A stretch of DNA of 26,222 nt, from positions 1 to 26,222 of the IMG/VR virus record IMGVR_UViG_3300023109_000116; one strand, given 5' to 3'. Made by a program: the position numbers and the translations under genes. The stretch is from a virus. This document shows positions 8,301-15,434 of this stretch, one piece after another. Positions within the stretch are counted from its first letter, which is position 1, and the number at the start of each line of letters is the position of its first letter. Under the pieces are notes generated by a model, which saw only the letters and a program-made list of their open reading frames with translations, was not told the origin of the DNA and did not search any database.

Positions 8301-9599
8301 ATATCTTACGTTACCTATCTTAAGATCAAAAGATCTTGCATGTAATATTGAGTCATCAGATTTTAACTGAACTCCTTCTCTGACTAAATTATATTCAAAA
8401 CCCTTTCCATAATTGTCGTATGTACAAAAAGAATAATAATAATCAAAACCAAATTTCTGACTAAATTCAAAGTAATTATCGTATATATTTATATTATTAA
8501 AATACTCAAATTGAGGAAGGGGCCCTAAGTTTAACCAAAAATCAGTATTAGTTGGATTTTTATTTAAATCAGCTTCATGCTCTTGAATAACCTCGTAAAT
8601 ATTTCCATCTTGATATAAGTATTTTTCCCCTACATTATAAAAGTAATTATTAATTATATAATCCTGCGCATTCGCCATACCAACTATATGATTTGAACTT
8701 ATGTCTATATCTGTTTTTTCATATAATTCAAAGCCCCTCTCTACGGCAAGGATCTTTATATCAACATATTCAAAATCATTATCATTAACATTCCACAAAA
8801 ATTTACTAAAAGAAGATTGTATATTTTCAATAAAATCATCTATCTCAGGTTCAGGATTCTCACATCTTATAATTGCAGTAGAAGAATTATCGTAAGAATC
8901 GAAAGACTTTATCTCTACAGTAAAATTTCTCTCTAAACCCAAGTCTTCAAAAACAGCTTGATTTATTTCGAATGAAAAATTTCTATAATTCAGAAGAGCT
9001 CCAGATACATCATCTGTTAATAAATAATTTTGCAAACCTGGAGAACTGTTTAAAACTTCATCGGAAACAACGACTTCATCTTTTCCGTTTTTAATTTTTA
9101 TTTCAAATTTATTAAAAAATGTATCACTCAATAGATCTCTAGATAAAGACTGTCCTTCCTTAACGTGCCCAGGAGGAGCAACAAGCTCCCAAGATATTAA
9201 AGCTTTTCTTCCTATAAAATTCGAATTTACAATTAAAGTTCTATCATCTTTAGTTGGAGTGGATTGAATAACATTTGAGGCGACAGATGTATCAACATTA
9301 ATAATTACATTATTAAATAAAAAAGTCTCATTAAGCCTAGGGGCAGATATAGAAATATCTTTTTCGATATACTTTGATCTAATTCCTATATCGTTAACGG
9401 CAAAAACCCTAACATTAAACGTTCCATAATTACCTTTCAGGTCTACGGAATGAATATATTCTTCATAAGATTCATCAACTAGATTAGCACCCTTACCCAG
9501 ACTGTATTGAAAAGAATAATTATCAGAAGTACCAACTATTTCATAATTCGAAGATAAGTCGACAACGGTAAATTTTATCCCTATTATAGTTTTTTTCAT
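2382..9599 (-). CDS. Giant tail-tip/fibre protein: C-terminal half of a split J plus beta-roll fibre end
   Basis: 2405 residues. Residues 1-90 look like the rest of a fibronectin-III domain whose first strand ends the I-J protein. More FN3/Ig-like domains run to about 1250, interrupted by CBM5/12-like strips (317-362, 585-851) and a YExY-HW module (1001-1044). Residues 1390-1420 (AAVDSARIKDLTADKILAGEI) match the helical linker of gpJ-type tip proteins that precedes the central fibre. GFLLSGDGSFAFQAG follows at 1447-1461. Two tandem copies of an A-B Ig-like pair occupy 1638-2080, joined by GxxG linkers. Another CBM-like strip is at 2093-2153, then a small beta domain (2235-2295), then beta-roll repeats (2300-2405). 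It has no chaperone of its own; the S74 domains are in the following genes. The role is host recognition and the central fibre. Start: ATG one base after the J stop, no clear Shine-Dalgarno. Confidence 0.82.
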   Translation of the reverse strand: MKKTIIGIKFTVVDLSSNYEIVGTSDNYSFQYSLGKGANLVDESYEEYIHSVDLKGNYGTFNVRVFAVNDIGIRSKYIEKDISISAPRLNETFLFNNVIINVDTSVASNVIQSTPTKDDRTLIVNSNFIGRKALISWELVAPPGHVKEGQSLSRDLLSDTFFNKFEIKIKNGKDEVVVSDEVLNSSPGLQNYLLTDDVSGALLNYRNFSFEINQAVFEDLGLERNFTVEIKSFDSYDNSSTAIIRCENPEPEIDDFIENIQSSFSKFLWNVNDNDFEYVDIKILAVERGFELYEKTDIDISSNHIVGMANAQDYIINNYFYNVGEKYLYQDGNIYEVIQEHEADLNKNPTNTDFWLNLGPLPQFEYFNNINIYDNYFEFSQKFGFDYYYSFCTYDNYGKGFEYNLVREGVQLKSDDSILHARSFDLKIGNVRYREREDSIVFNWDFVNHLEEIVDISDINISSSNDPNGLLGVHAVLYDIDTDQNIYRITEGNNSKTIVDSSIGGSIEVGGLISARMFDEYEYTREINNSIYGTEGYPPGTDFFDNDKIYSPENYDYTFSDSSERLYECLLNNSYLGEKIRPAYEGWDSNRTYQANEDRVLYQGNIYKLTQDFGPESSIVEGFYNENNSYSSNTFVCAPSFGGISIFDSTSEYNEGDYVYYNGKLYFCLIQQNEGEVFTPSSESVFYWKLESLTSSSFAIYKAKSDILAGSLFPYEDTDNWEYQNPENCTTHFELIIEQYNLNSNEWGTGINFGVGNYSVYKNDIWLSLQNSGPDYGGFIVPDQDDSYWVNVFNGSEDIVSDHLSGDLVIYNDSIYKCLADNPTGAPIDAIKMDERDSLSNYEDCQWKPFWQYDSGYLSIPLMHSAIPEGGKRNVGLKLFLLDINENIISSGSIAAENPAPYILYDDFNNTDGFIDSVSETTKVKFNFKYALDFQEKTTKVHLYRSSEQHFDITGSDGLPYSSQEDPSSTLAKITIGEGDASFGENVTFLEDSPIIPTVPDYEKYVNENQFIYEQYILEDPFESKESWGESHWLSQGQNEGYELTYKEVATGYYYKILPFDDFGSGVLHTVRYDGSELINVFPKTYHNKNKYASNGPVVGAGLTITEGAIPFAVRNLNGQAAFENYFLNWSTIDNDIDFFEVWANKEGFEGEQSTSLITGLEDGSTGFFEQQNNTGYRKTDGVIYSVGDVAPREVVDEAWRIRNAKVIFEVPSNAKSIETVYPGSANETKNFWVRAVDFAGNKSPFTGAALTEGDNISGLSLSLESISATDVSDFETSLTSRFINTIALEPNNPFQANNPEVGKITWDSHDLYFSGDKYQIDASDIEGMGDGYIWWQLEDNQYTTGLIHPANSDNSNFKDGDFIVGRSRNGFVTPTFNVFANALIGTANIAEAAVDSARIKDLTADKILAGEISGQDITLWSTYGEEGAIRTRGFDGVDHAFDRSGFLLSGDGSFAFQAGDSSLSLQNDTLTLVGKIRQSDTKDYDFIDINVVPGYFNYIEGDDGFVLQDDSSVDIEVSFRNTRTDLDEDKVYFKMESIVGGEPYTVFDYRELGFNQIISGFQYHTFTRKEDGSIVVNARLNGGFLDTEDGFHDIITNPVPGTTGDAVVLYVSGEYSSYEKSSTITRVIDGKIGIDGEPAKTVKLEATDYSIIYDDKGLSPKFKSGPNTTQIQISAEASDFYSFPQYRFTKDGVVYAWSTNTFNYGPPDTWTQGASVIKVEVREGSSGNASASDSISIIRVKQGENALAGVLTNENHTIPANNDGSFSSSNLISAGGNFEVFYGGEKITTGITFGISGSSVKSDLKITIDGSGVYTLSNNTASTWSTDLETFDLTATYDGETITKRYSISKSKEGIQGVHAKSVRINAESLVFKKDKDGSVSPDRIKLTAVTQNTSSINASWSGSSEIYTSETGTTKVTTPTNQVWVDKAALGSGKVTITATHVDGVSDSTTLILVEDGSNNVQAVLSNESHTLTELSDGTFDLSGSGTDIQVFDGSNLLQYTSGNLTDGKFKVENISKTGGVNFGTSSTAEGSTTYTMPDLSSATGAGTLTFTIKAQKGNGETVTLTKVQSFAVSKFGANGVMGVSPTYRGKYDSSKRYYFLESTENKPGRGDIVEHTDGLYYICTETHGDGISPNPGAATPGDPSDFWRSFDAQFQNVATDLLLTEEAFITTTLTVGETNPADGPPSYFKFDADAGRLDMRGAVVNNTIAEDVGFNLSSLNIPGNIQIAETEKTIYGSVGTTDFNQYLVGHYQVRIVEGSNQQVFTIETITNATVLQVKEASLHQFSQATAYVETTVSTFLGGGYNNEIIPFPLADGGYQSLASSVVGGAYNAITGRFSFIGNGFENSCGDNFSAIVGGYQNKMPKVDSANQGANFIGAGQNNIIDGGTNQSILGGSDNQIIN
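2385..2702 (-). repeat. YadA-head-like beta-roll repeats at the end of the giant fibre protein
   Basis: Residues 2300-2405 contain about six turns of 13-22 residues with the pattern (hydrophobic)-GG/GAG-x-x-N-x-(I/M): FLGGGYNNEI, VVGGAYNAI, IVGGYQNKM, FIGAGQNNII, ILGGSDNQII. The protein stops right after a repeat rather than after a cap, and the pattern resumes at residue 5 of the last gene (ILGGHLNTI). Confidence 0.75.
3141..3323 (-). repeat. CBM5/12-like strip near the fibre end
   Basis: Residues 2093-2153: GDIVEHTDGLYYICTETHGD followed 20 residues later by DFWRSF. The GD-V...(L/I)Y-C...H...W pattern is that of small carbohydrate-binding modules common in phage tail proteins. Confidence 0.6.
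3360..4688 (-). repeat. Two tandem A-B Ig-like domain pairs
   Basis: Residues 1638-2080. The A units start PAKTVKLEATDYSIIYDD and HAKSVRINAESLVFKKDK. The B units start ALAGVLTNENHTIPANNDGS and NVQAVLSNESHTLTELSDGT. Each pair spans about 215-220 residues and is joined by short Gly-rich linkers (GIDGE, KQGEN, EGIQG, EDGSN). This is an internal duplication that lengthens the fibre shaft. Confidence 0.8.
6468..6599 (-). repeat. YExY...WGxxHWxxxG module, copy 1 (giant fibre protein)
   Basis: Residues 1001-1044: YEKYVNENQF at the start and WGESHWLSQGQNEGYEL at the end, about 25 residues apart. It resembles short repeats ending HW/HY-xxxG-xxEGR in bacterial secreted and surface proteins. Confidence 0.65.
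7047..7847 (-). repeat. Array of four CBM5/12-like strips
   Basis: Residues 585-851 hold four strips in a row: WDSNRTYQ...DRVLYQGNIYKL (587-609), YNEGDYVYYNGKLYFCL...FYWKL (653-690), GVGNYSVYKNDIWLSL...SYWVN (754-791) and LSGDLVIYNDSIYKCL...CQWKPF (804-850). Each has the G-D/N-x-V-x-Y-x-(N/G)-x-(I/L)-Y strand pair and a closing Trp. The Cys is present in only some. Confidence 0.62.
8514..8651 (-). repeat. CBM5/12-like strip in the N-terminal part of the giant fibre protein
   Basis: Residues 317-362: YNVGEKYLYQDGNIYEVIQEH, then DFWLNLG. Same pattern as the array further along the protein. Confidence 0.58.
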
Positions 9600-9600
9600 A

Positions 9601-12600
9601 TTAATTTATTGTAACGTCCCTAACAGTATAATCGAATAATTCCAATTCTTCGGGAGCACTAGGAATATCCATATCTGCCTGAGGAGGTATAGGTATGTAT
9701 GGTTTTATGGTGGATATGTCTCTATCAATAGCATCAAATTTAGCTGGATTATATTCACTACCAATCACTTCAAATTTACTTTCGCTTAATTCTTTTATTT
9801 TAATTACTCTATATAATTTACGATCTAAATGTATTTCATTTCTTATACTTAAACCCGAAGAGTTTTCAATATTTCCATATAATGATATTGTTCCTTCTTC
9901 GTTATAAAGTATTTCTTTCAAAGATATAGAATCAACCAACTCAATTCTGTTTTCATCTACATAGATAGTAGACCACTCCGAGTTTATTGAATTTTGAAAT
10001 TGAAGATTAGAGTCGTTTTGAGAGACTCCCGTTATGTTTATAAATAAATTTTTGTTTAAACTTAAGTTATGTCCGGAATTTAACTCCAACTGTATACAGT
10101 CTAATCCAGAAATAGAATCGTATTTATCAACAGCAAAAAATTCTTTTATAGATGACCTATTTAATCCAGGGTCAGTGTCAAGAGTTTCCTGACTAAGATC
10201 CCCCGGTACAGTCTCAGGTACTAAATCTTCAACATTTCCATCTTCATTTAAAAAACTAATAGTAAATCCCGTACTAAATAATCTAGTAATTCTAGCCTTC
10301 TTACCTTGCTCAGAACTAGAACTATTATATCCTAAATAAAAATAATTAAAATCAAAAGAATCTTTTCCTATGTGAATAATGATATTATCAAACCCATCTA
10401 AAGTTATCGAAGTTTGCTCAGGCAAAGAATTATATTCATAAACTTTCAGTGTTAACTCTGAAGAATTCCAAAATTGTTTTAATTCCTCTGTATTAGATCG
10501 AATAGGATTCCCATTTATATCATTAAGAAATATAGAATCATTTTCCCCCAAGTATGATTCTTGAACATCTACAGATCTTATATACGCAGAAAAATTCTGC
10601 ATATCATTATTAGTGACAAAAAAATGACTTATTGAATCTTCTTCATTCTTATAAATAAATAACCATGGATTAATATTTGCATGGTCTTTATATGCAGATA
10701 AGAAAATTATATTATCATCGTCATTTAGCGGCACATAAGACCAGCCTACATATTCTATATAAAACCAAATATTATCTGAATTTGTATCACTTATAGCCGC
10801 CCCTATATAAATCCAGCCTAAGTTTTTAACATGAGCCCATTTTCTAGAATGTATATACATTGAACCAAAATACCTAGAAATTGTCCACGTACTAAAGCCT
10901 ACAAAATCTTTATCTATTCCAAGAATACCTAATTCTTCGCTAGACAAAAAATCCTCTTGTATATTATCTTCTATACCGGAATTTACATAACTCTTCAAAG
11001 AATAAGTGGAACCTTCTGACACTTGATTTAAAGCTTCTAGCGTAAAATGATTATCGGAATATAAGTTTTCGGGACATACATAATGCAAGCCTCCTGAATT
11101 TTGAAGATAATCCATTCCTTCGCTATAAATATTTACTACACCTCCATTTTTTGTCTTAGATATTTGAAAGCTATGCTTGGTGGGATTTATAACGAAATAG
11201 GATTCTTCATGAATATTTCTAGATGAAATACCAGAAGGTAAGGTTCCATCACTTGTAAACCTAACCCTATCACCTTCTTTAAATCTATGGTTATATAAAA
11301 GAATTAAATTGTCTTTTATTGAAACCTTAATTAATTTCTTAAGGATTAAATCGGATATAATAGTTTCCTCAAAAACGACTCCGTTGTTTTCTTCTTGAGG
11401 AATTAAATCTACAGTGCCTTCAAATTTTATAATTTGACTTGATTGCATATTTTCTACTTCTACATCCTGATCTTGACTTGACTCGTATGTTCCCGCAGAT
11501 GCTCGTCTCGTTATATTATTAAAATCCTCCTGACCCTGTCCGCAAGATATAGTCAATTCCACCCTAGATAAGCCTCCCAAGGTTAATGCAGGCTTATCTA
11601 TTACAACATAAGGATCGAATATTCGGATTGTCTTCTTTTTCTTTATTTCCCTATATGACCCAACCTCCAAGATTCTTCCGCTTTTATATTTCCCAGATCT
11701 CATTTCATCCGAGACTTCAAAAATTGATCCAGGCAATAAGTAATTAGCGTCTAAAGATGTATTGAATTTTATATTTTCTCCCTCTAAGTTCGATGTAGTC
11801 AAAATCCACTTAGCTAATCTCTGGGCTTGAGAGCTAGAAGTTATACCAAACCCAATAGTTTCTTTTTGCGAAAATCCAAATTTCTGCATGAGAGACGGAT
11901 CTTCTTCAAAAACTATATCAGGTTTAAAAGCCTTTTCTTTATTATTGAATCTTACTATTGAGCTGCTGAATTTTTTATTTTTGTAGTCCCCAGCGTAGAC
12001 AAAACCTTCTTTTGATACATTGGAATTTGTAAATAATTTAACCGACTGCTTAGGGGAATCCATAGTAACGCTTACTTGTCCAGCTTGATAAGATATGATA
12101 CCCCTAAACACAGAACTTATTGCATTCAATGTATTTAAAGCTTCAGATTTATCATTTAAATATAAATTCGCAGTAAATCTAGGTTCTATAATTGGATAAT
12201 TAATTTGAGTAGCGCAACCTCCGTAAGAATATTTCTTGTCATCAACAGATACAAAAGAACTATCAACATCCAAACTAGGGCCAGAGATCCTCACTGTTCT
12301 TTTGTCAGGGTTAGCGCTAATAATGACCCTTTCTTCTATATTAAAATAACCTTCCTTCAAGCATGATTTTTTCTGTATATTCTTTTTTATATCTTGATTA
12401 GTTTCATTAAAATGATGTTTATTTAAAAATAGAGCAATTTTCTTACCTTTCATCGAGGAACCTTCTCCGAATTCCTTCTCAAAATCAAATCTAGAAAAAC
12501 TGATTGATTGTAATTTTTTTTCGATATCCTCAATTTTATTTTTTACTTCAATTTCCGCAGGAGATTCTCCTGATTCAGAAAGAATCTCTAAGGCTCTAAT

Positions 12601-15093
12601 TCTTAATTCTTCATTAGAGTACCCAAATATAAAAGATATTAAATTTTCAACAGTAATACCTATATTAGCATATCTTACAACTTCGGAAATAGTAGCATCT
12701 TCATTGAATATATCTTGGTATACTAAATTAATATTCTCGGAAGTTATTAAATTTGATCTTGAACCTAAACCCGAAGGAACATAAGTTGAGTTCAAAAATC
12801 TTTTTTCAGAAAATTCTGCTTCCCCATATTCATTAAAATACCAAAAATAATCCTCGATTTCTATTTCTATAAAACCATAATCGCCATTAATATTTTCATC
12901 AAAATTAACAACATTATCTGTAGAGAAAGCTCGAGGTACAGAAGTTTTTGTTTCAGGCGTGTATCCAGTTTCAACCAATTCATCGCAATATTTTGCAACT
13001 TTATATAATTGCCACTTATCAATATTGTATTCCTCTAATCCATATTTTGCCACACCAAACCTTGGGTTACTTAATATGTCATAAAATATCCACGCTGGAT
13101 TATCGCTCCAATATTTATTGGAATCCGATATAGATAATATAGAATCTCCATCGTTTTGACCCTTAAATAATCCATTCCAAGCCCCTTTATACTTTCTACT
13201 GGAAGGGTCATAATTACTAGGAATTAACATTTTCTTCATTTTTAAATGATATGTTCGCTCCGGTACTGAAGCAAAATTCCTAGAATCAAAACTTATGCTA
13301 GCTAAAGCAGTATTAGGGTAAAAAAAGTTTTCTTCTATATGTTCGGCCACAGAAGTTATATATACAACTCTTTTATTAAGAATTCCATCTATAGCATTCC
13401 ACTGCGATGTTTGGCTATCTCTTGGGCCTTGAAGTATTTGCCCGTAATTTTCATTACCATTCTCGCCCATCGTCATATCAAATTCTTCTTTTCTAGCGCT
13501 AACACTAGGATCATATTCATTACTAAGTTTTATAACTTTAAATGTCATACCACTGTTAAGCTTTTCAGTCAAATCATTCCACTCGAATTTTATATTAATA
13601 GAGAATTCATAAGAAGAGGTGGCAATACCTTCAATACGAAAATACTTTCTATCAATAATATATCTTTGATATTTATTTAATATTTCTGGATTATTATCAA
13701 CAAACAACTCGTAAGACCTTATTTTTATATCTTCAGAAATTTCACCTCCAATACTAGGCTTAAACGGCATAACTGCTTGCTCAGAGCCCGTCAAGCCGTC
13801 CCAAATTTTTTTGCCAAATTGATATTTAGGTTGATTATTCTCACTTCCATCTACAATAATTTGATTAGCAAAACCTTCGATTTCTAAATTATTAAATAGA
13901 CATACACAACCAGATTCTGGATCTAAAACATTATACTCCTTACCCGCAGATTGTACAAGTATAATAAAATCACACCAATTAAAATAAGTGTCACCCTTTT
14001 TATCTTTCCTAACCATTTGAACATTAAAATTAATATCTATTTCATTAACATTAATATTAGTTACCATGTGCGAAAATATTTTAGCTCCATTTTCTTTAGC
14101 AAACTCGACCTCATTAAAATCAGAAGACCGATTAACAGACCCAACACCTAACTCAAGATTTTCAAACTTTTCAACTTGATAAGTTTTACCATCGGAAGCG
14201 TAAGGTTTGGGCCCAAATAATAAAGCGTCATATTGCTTCGAATAGGACGCTCCAGCGAACATATTCTTAGTGCCGAAAGAATCTTCTTCTCCTGTGGATA
14301 TTTTTATTAAGTCAGAATGTTCCTGTTTAGAGTCTTCGGATAATATATAATTATATAAACCTTGATTATTCCTTACTGGCACCCCATTAAGGTATATAGC
14401 TTTATCGTATTCTTCTGGATCAACTATTTGATTCCCAGCTTCATCTACAAATCCTAAAATGGGACCCTCGCATAATAAATCAAGATATTGAATTGTAGAA
14501 AAAGATTCCAATGAATTTTGATCCTTACTGTCATCTAATTTTTTAAATGTTTTCCTTGAACTTATAACATTTGAACCTATCCTTAATCTTCCATAACCTA
14601 TTGGTACTGGAGATCCCTGCGAAGCTCTATTTGAAGGCCCGTTAAGAACATAAGATTTTGTGGAAATTTGATTACTTGTAATCTTGGGTGGGTCCGGAGG
14701 TTTAGTCAAAGCAGCGATTCCATAACTTATCGCCGTCATAATAACAGCATTAAGAATCAATTCTCCTATCACAATTTCTCCGACAATAGGTAAAACAACA
14801 GCTCCTCCTTCAATAGATGAGATTATATGTAATTCCTCAGAAATTAAACCTTGATCAAGCTCATCTTGAGATAACACATTTTCCTCAAAATCTTTTTTGC
14901 TTTTGATTTTATTTATATCTTTCTTTAATATTGTATACTTACTACCTTCATATAAAGAATGTATAACAGTATCAAGGAAATTCCCGTTGTTACAATTTAT
15001 AGCATGAAAAGCCTCAGGAATAGACTTAACATCTAATTCCCATTTTTTGCCAAATTCTTGACCCAATTTGCCGTGTAAATATATACTTTTCAC
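9601..15093 (-). CDS. J: Fusion of tail assembly protein I and central tail tip protein J
   Basis: 1830 residues, lambda-type. Residues 1-135 match gpI: SIYLHGKLGQEFGKKWELDV, then a hydrophobic Gly-rich segment at 96-128. Residues 150-1200 carry the gpJ core: VPIGYGRLRIGS (163-174), LLCEGPILGFVD (206-217), FYPNTALASISFDS (591-604), RTYHLKMKKMLIPSNYDP (613-630), DNPAWIFYDILSNPRFG (664-680), then RLAKWILTTSNLE (1092-1104) and LDANYLLPGSIFEVSDE (1114-1130). Residues 722-960 insert a region with a Glu/Lys coiled coil. Residues 1261-1320 resemble the FCCH-like domain of phage tail proteins (HRFKEGDRVRF, GTLPSGIS). Residues 1401-1482 are a Trp-rich module. The tip domain closes with LYRVIKIKE and YNPAKFDAIDRD (1760-1792). 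It forms the trimeric tail tip. The start is GTG with AAAGG six bases upstream; no early ATG exists. It ends just as the first FN3 begins. Confidence 0.92.
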   Translation of the reverse strand: MKSIYLHGKLGQEFGKKWELDVKSIPEAFHAINCNNGNFLDTVIHSLYEGSKYTILKKDINKIKSKKDFEENVLSQDELDQGLISEELHIISSIEGGAVVLPIVGEIVIGELILNAVIMTAISYGIAALTKPPDPPKITSNQISTKSYVLNGPSNRASQGSPVPIGYGRLRIGSNVISSRKTFKKLDDSKDQNSLESFSTIQYLDLLCEGPILGFVDEAGNQIVDPEEYDKAIYLNGVPVRNNQGLYNYILSEDSKQEHSDLIKISTGEEDSFGTKNMFAGASYSKQYDALLFGPKPYASDGKTYQVEKFENLELGVGSVNRSSDFNEVEFAKENGAKIFSHMVTNINVNEIDINFNVQMVRKDKKGDTYFNWCDFIILVQSAGKEYNVLDPESGCVCLFNNLEIEGFANQIIVDGSENNQPKYQFGKKIWDGLTGSEQAVMPFKPSIGGEISEDIKIRSYELFVDNNPEILNKYQRYIIDRKYFRIEGIATSSYEFSINIKFEWNDLTEKLNSGMTFKVIKLSNEYDPSVSARKEEFDMTMGENGNENYGQILQGPRDSQTSQWNAIDGILNKRVVYITSVAEHIEENFFYPNTALASISFDSRNFASVPERTYHLKMKKMLIPSNYDPSSRKYKGAWNGLFKGQNDGDSILSISDSNKYWSDNPAWIFYDILSNPRFGVAKYGLEEYNIDKWQLYKVAKYCDELVETGYTPETKTSVPRAFSTDNVVNFDENINGDYGFIEIEIEDYFWYFNEYGEAEFSEKRFLNSTYVPSGLGSRSNLITSENINLVYQDIFNEDATISEVVRYANIGITVENLISFIFGYSNEELRIRALEILSESGESPAEIEVKNKIEDIEKKLQSISFSRFDFEKEFGEGSSMKGKKIALFLNKHHFNETNQDIKKNIQKKSCLKEGYFNIEERVIISANPDKRTVRISGPSLDVDSSFVSVDDKKYSYGGCATQINYPIIEPRFTANLYLNDKSEALNTLNAISSVFRGIISYQAGQVSVTMDSPKQSVKLFTNSNVSKEGFVYAGDYKNKKFSSSIVRFNNKEKAFKPDIVFEEDPSLMQKFGFSQKETIGFGITSSSQAQRLAKWILTTSNLEGENIKFNTSLDANYLLPGSIFEVSDEMRSGKYKSGRILEVGSYREIKKKKTIRIFDPYVVIDKPALTLGGLSRVELTISCGQGQEDFNNITRRASAGTYESSQDQDVEVENMQSSQIIKFEGTVDLIPQEENNGVVFEETIISDLILKKLIKVSIKDNLILLYNHRFKEGDRVRFTSDGTLPSGISSRNIHEESYFVINPTKHSFQISKTKNGGVVNIYSEGMDYLQNSGGLHYVCPENLYSDNHFTLEALNQVSEGSTYSLKSYVNSGIEDNIQEDFLSSEELGILGIDKDFVGFSTWTISRYFGSMYIHSRKWAHVKNLGWIYIGAAISDTNSDNIWFYIEYVGWSYVPLNDDDNIIFLSAYKDHANINPWLFIYKNEEDSISHFFVTNNDMQNFSAYIRSVDVQESYLGENDSIFLNDINGNPIRSNTEELKQFWNSSELTLKVYEYNSLPEQTSITLDGFDNIIIHIGKDSFDFNYFYLGYNSSSSEQGKKARITRLFSTGFTISFLNEDGNVEDLVPETVPGDLSQETLDTDPGLNRSSIKEFFAVDKYDSISGLDCIQLELNSGHNLSLNKNLFINITGVSQNDSNLQFQNSINSEWSTIYVDENRIELVDSISLKEILYNEEGTISLYGNIENSSGLSIRNEIHLDRKLYRVIKIKELSESKFEVIGSEYNPAKFDAIDRDISTIKPYIPIPPQADMDIPSAPEELELFDYTVRDVTIN
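10648..10893 (-). repeat. GWIYI/WFY/GW module, copy 2 (I-J fusion)
   Basis: Residues 1401-1482: HVKNLGWIYIGA, NIWFYIEYVGWSYV, then FLSAYKDH and PWLFIYKN. This is the most complete copy in the window. It sits between the FCCH-like domain and the end of the J tip domain. Confidence 0.65.
14689..15093 (-). other. gpI-like N-terminal domain of the fusion
   Basis: Residues 1-135. A ubiquitin-like first strand (IYLHGKLGQEFGK) is followed by IPEAFHAINCNNGNF and by a hydrophobic stretch at 96-128 (VVLPIVGEIVIG, NAVIMTAISYGIAAL). In lambda, I and J are separate genes. Confidence 0.75.
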
Positions 15094-15099
15094 CTTAAA

Positions 15100-15104
15100 C
15101 CTTT
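15100..15104 (-). promoter_or_regulatory. Ribosome binding site that fixes the GTG start of I-J
   Basis: Minus-strand AAAGG six bases before the GTG at 15091-15093, inside the 23-base gap after gpK, the only real intergenic space of the operon. The gpI fold begins at residue 3, which supports this start. Confidence 0.7.
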
Positions 15105-15116
15105 AATGTTTTACAC

Positions 15117-15434
15117 TTATTTTTTATATATGTAAAAACCATCATCCCTTAAACTGTAAATTAAGAAAGGAATAAGTATTTGATCATACATTTTAATATC
15201 AAAAATAGATGGTTTTGCGGAAGCATTAACATGAGAATGATAAATATAAAACACATTATATTCTACTAAATATCTAGGATCAATTTCGAAATGCACACTT
15301 TTATTTTTACTTAAATTTTCACACTTCAAAAAAGAAAGCTCTTCACCTTTTTGATAAATTATACCACAAGATTCTTCTGTATCTTTACTTTTGGCGTATT
15401 TTTTTATCTCAAAAAGTATACGCTCGGAAATCAT
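15117..15434 (-). CDS. K: Tail assembly protein K, JAMM (MPN) metalloprotease domain only
   Basis: 105 residues. It contains an intact JAMM zinc site: the Glu of EESCGI (E21), then H66-S-H68, seven residues, S76 and D79 (HSHVNASAKPSIFD), which fits HxH(x7)SxxD exactly. FEIDP at 49-53 is typical for gpK N-domains. Lambda-type gpK is about twice as long and adds a C-terminal NlpC/P60 peptidoglycan hydrolase; here the protein stops after the JAMM domain (FYIYKK) and no NlpC/P60 signature (Cys-His) is found elsewhere in the operon. The gene lies between L and I-J, the canonical place, and its ATG shares a base with the L stop (TAATG), with no Shine-Dalgarno. The likely role is processing or assembly of the tail tip; the substrate is unknown. 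Not a degraded gene: the catalytic residues are all present. Confidence 0.9.
   Translation of the reverse strand: MISERILFEIKKYAKSKDTEESCGIIYQKGEELSFLKCENLSKNKSVHFEIDPRYLVEYNVFYIYHSHVNASAKPSIFDIKMYDQILIPFLIYSLRDDGFYIYKK

Noticed and set aside
9595-9610. Programmed frameshift joining I-J to the next protein
   Set aside because: The junction is TAA-T-ATG without a convincing slippery heptamer before the stop; reinitiation explains it better. A read error remains possible and is noted in the findings.
13339-13680. Longest plus-strand open frame opposite a gene (113 codons), inside I-J
   Set aside because: It is antisense to conserved J sequence and rich in Ile/Phe/Ser as expected for the reverse complement of AT-rich coding DNA.
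13630-13715. Possible fifth copy of the HW module in I-J (YELFVDNNPEILNKYQRY, residues 461-478)
   Set aside because: Only the first half resembles the module; the WGxxHWxxxG end is absent and the stretch is within an ordinary J region.
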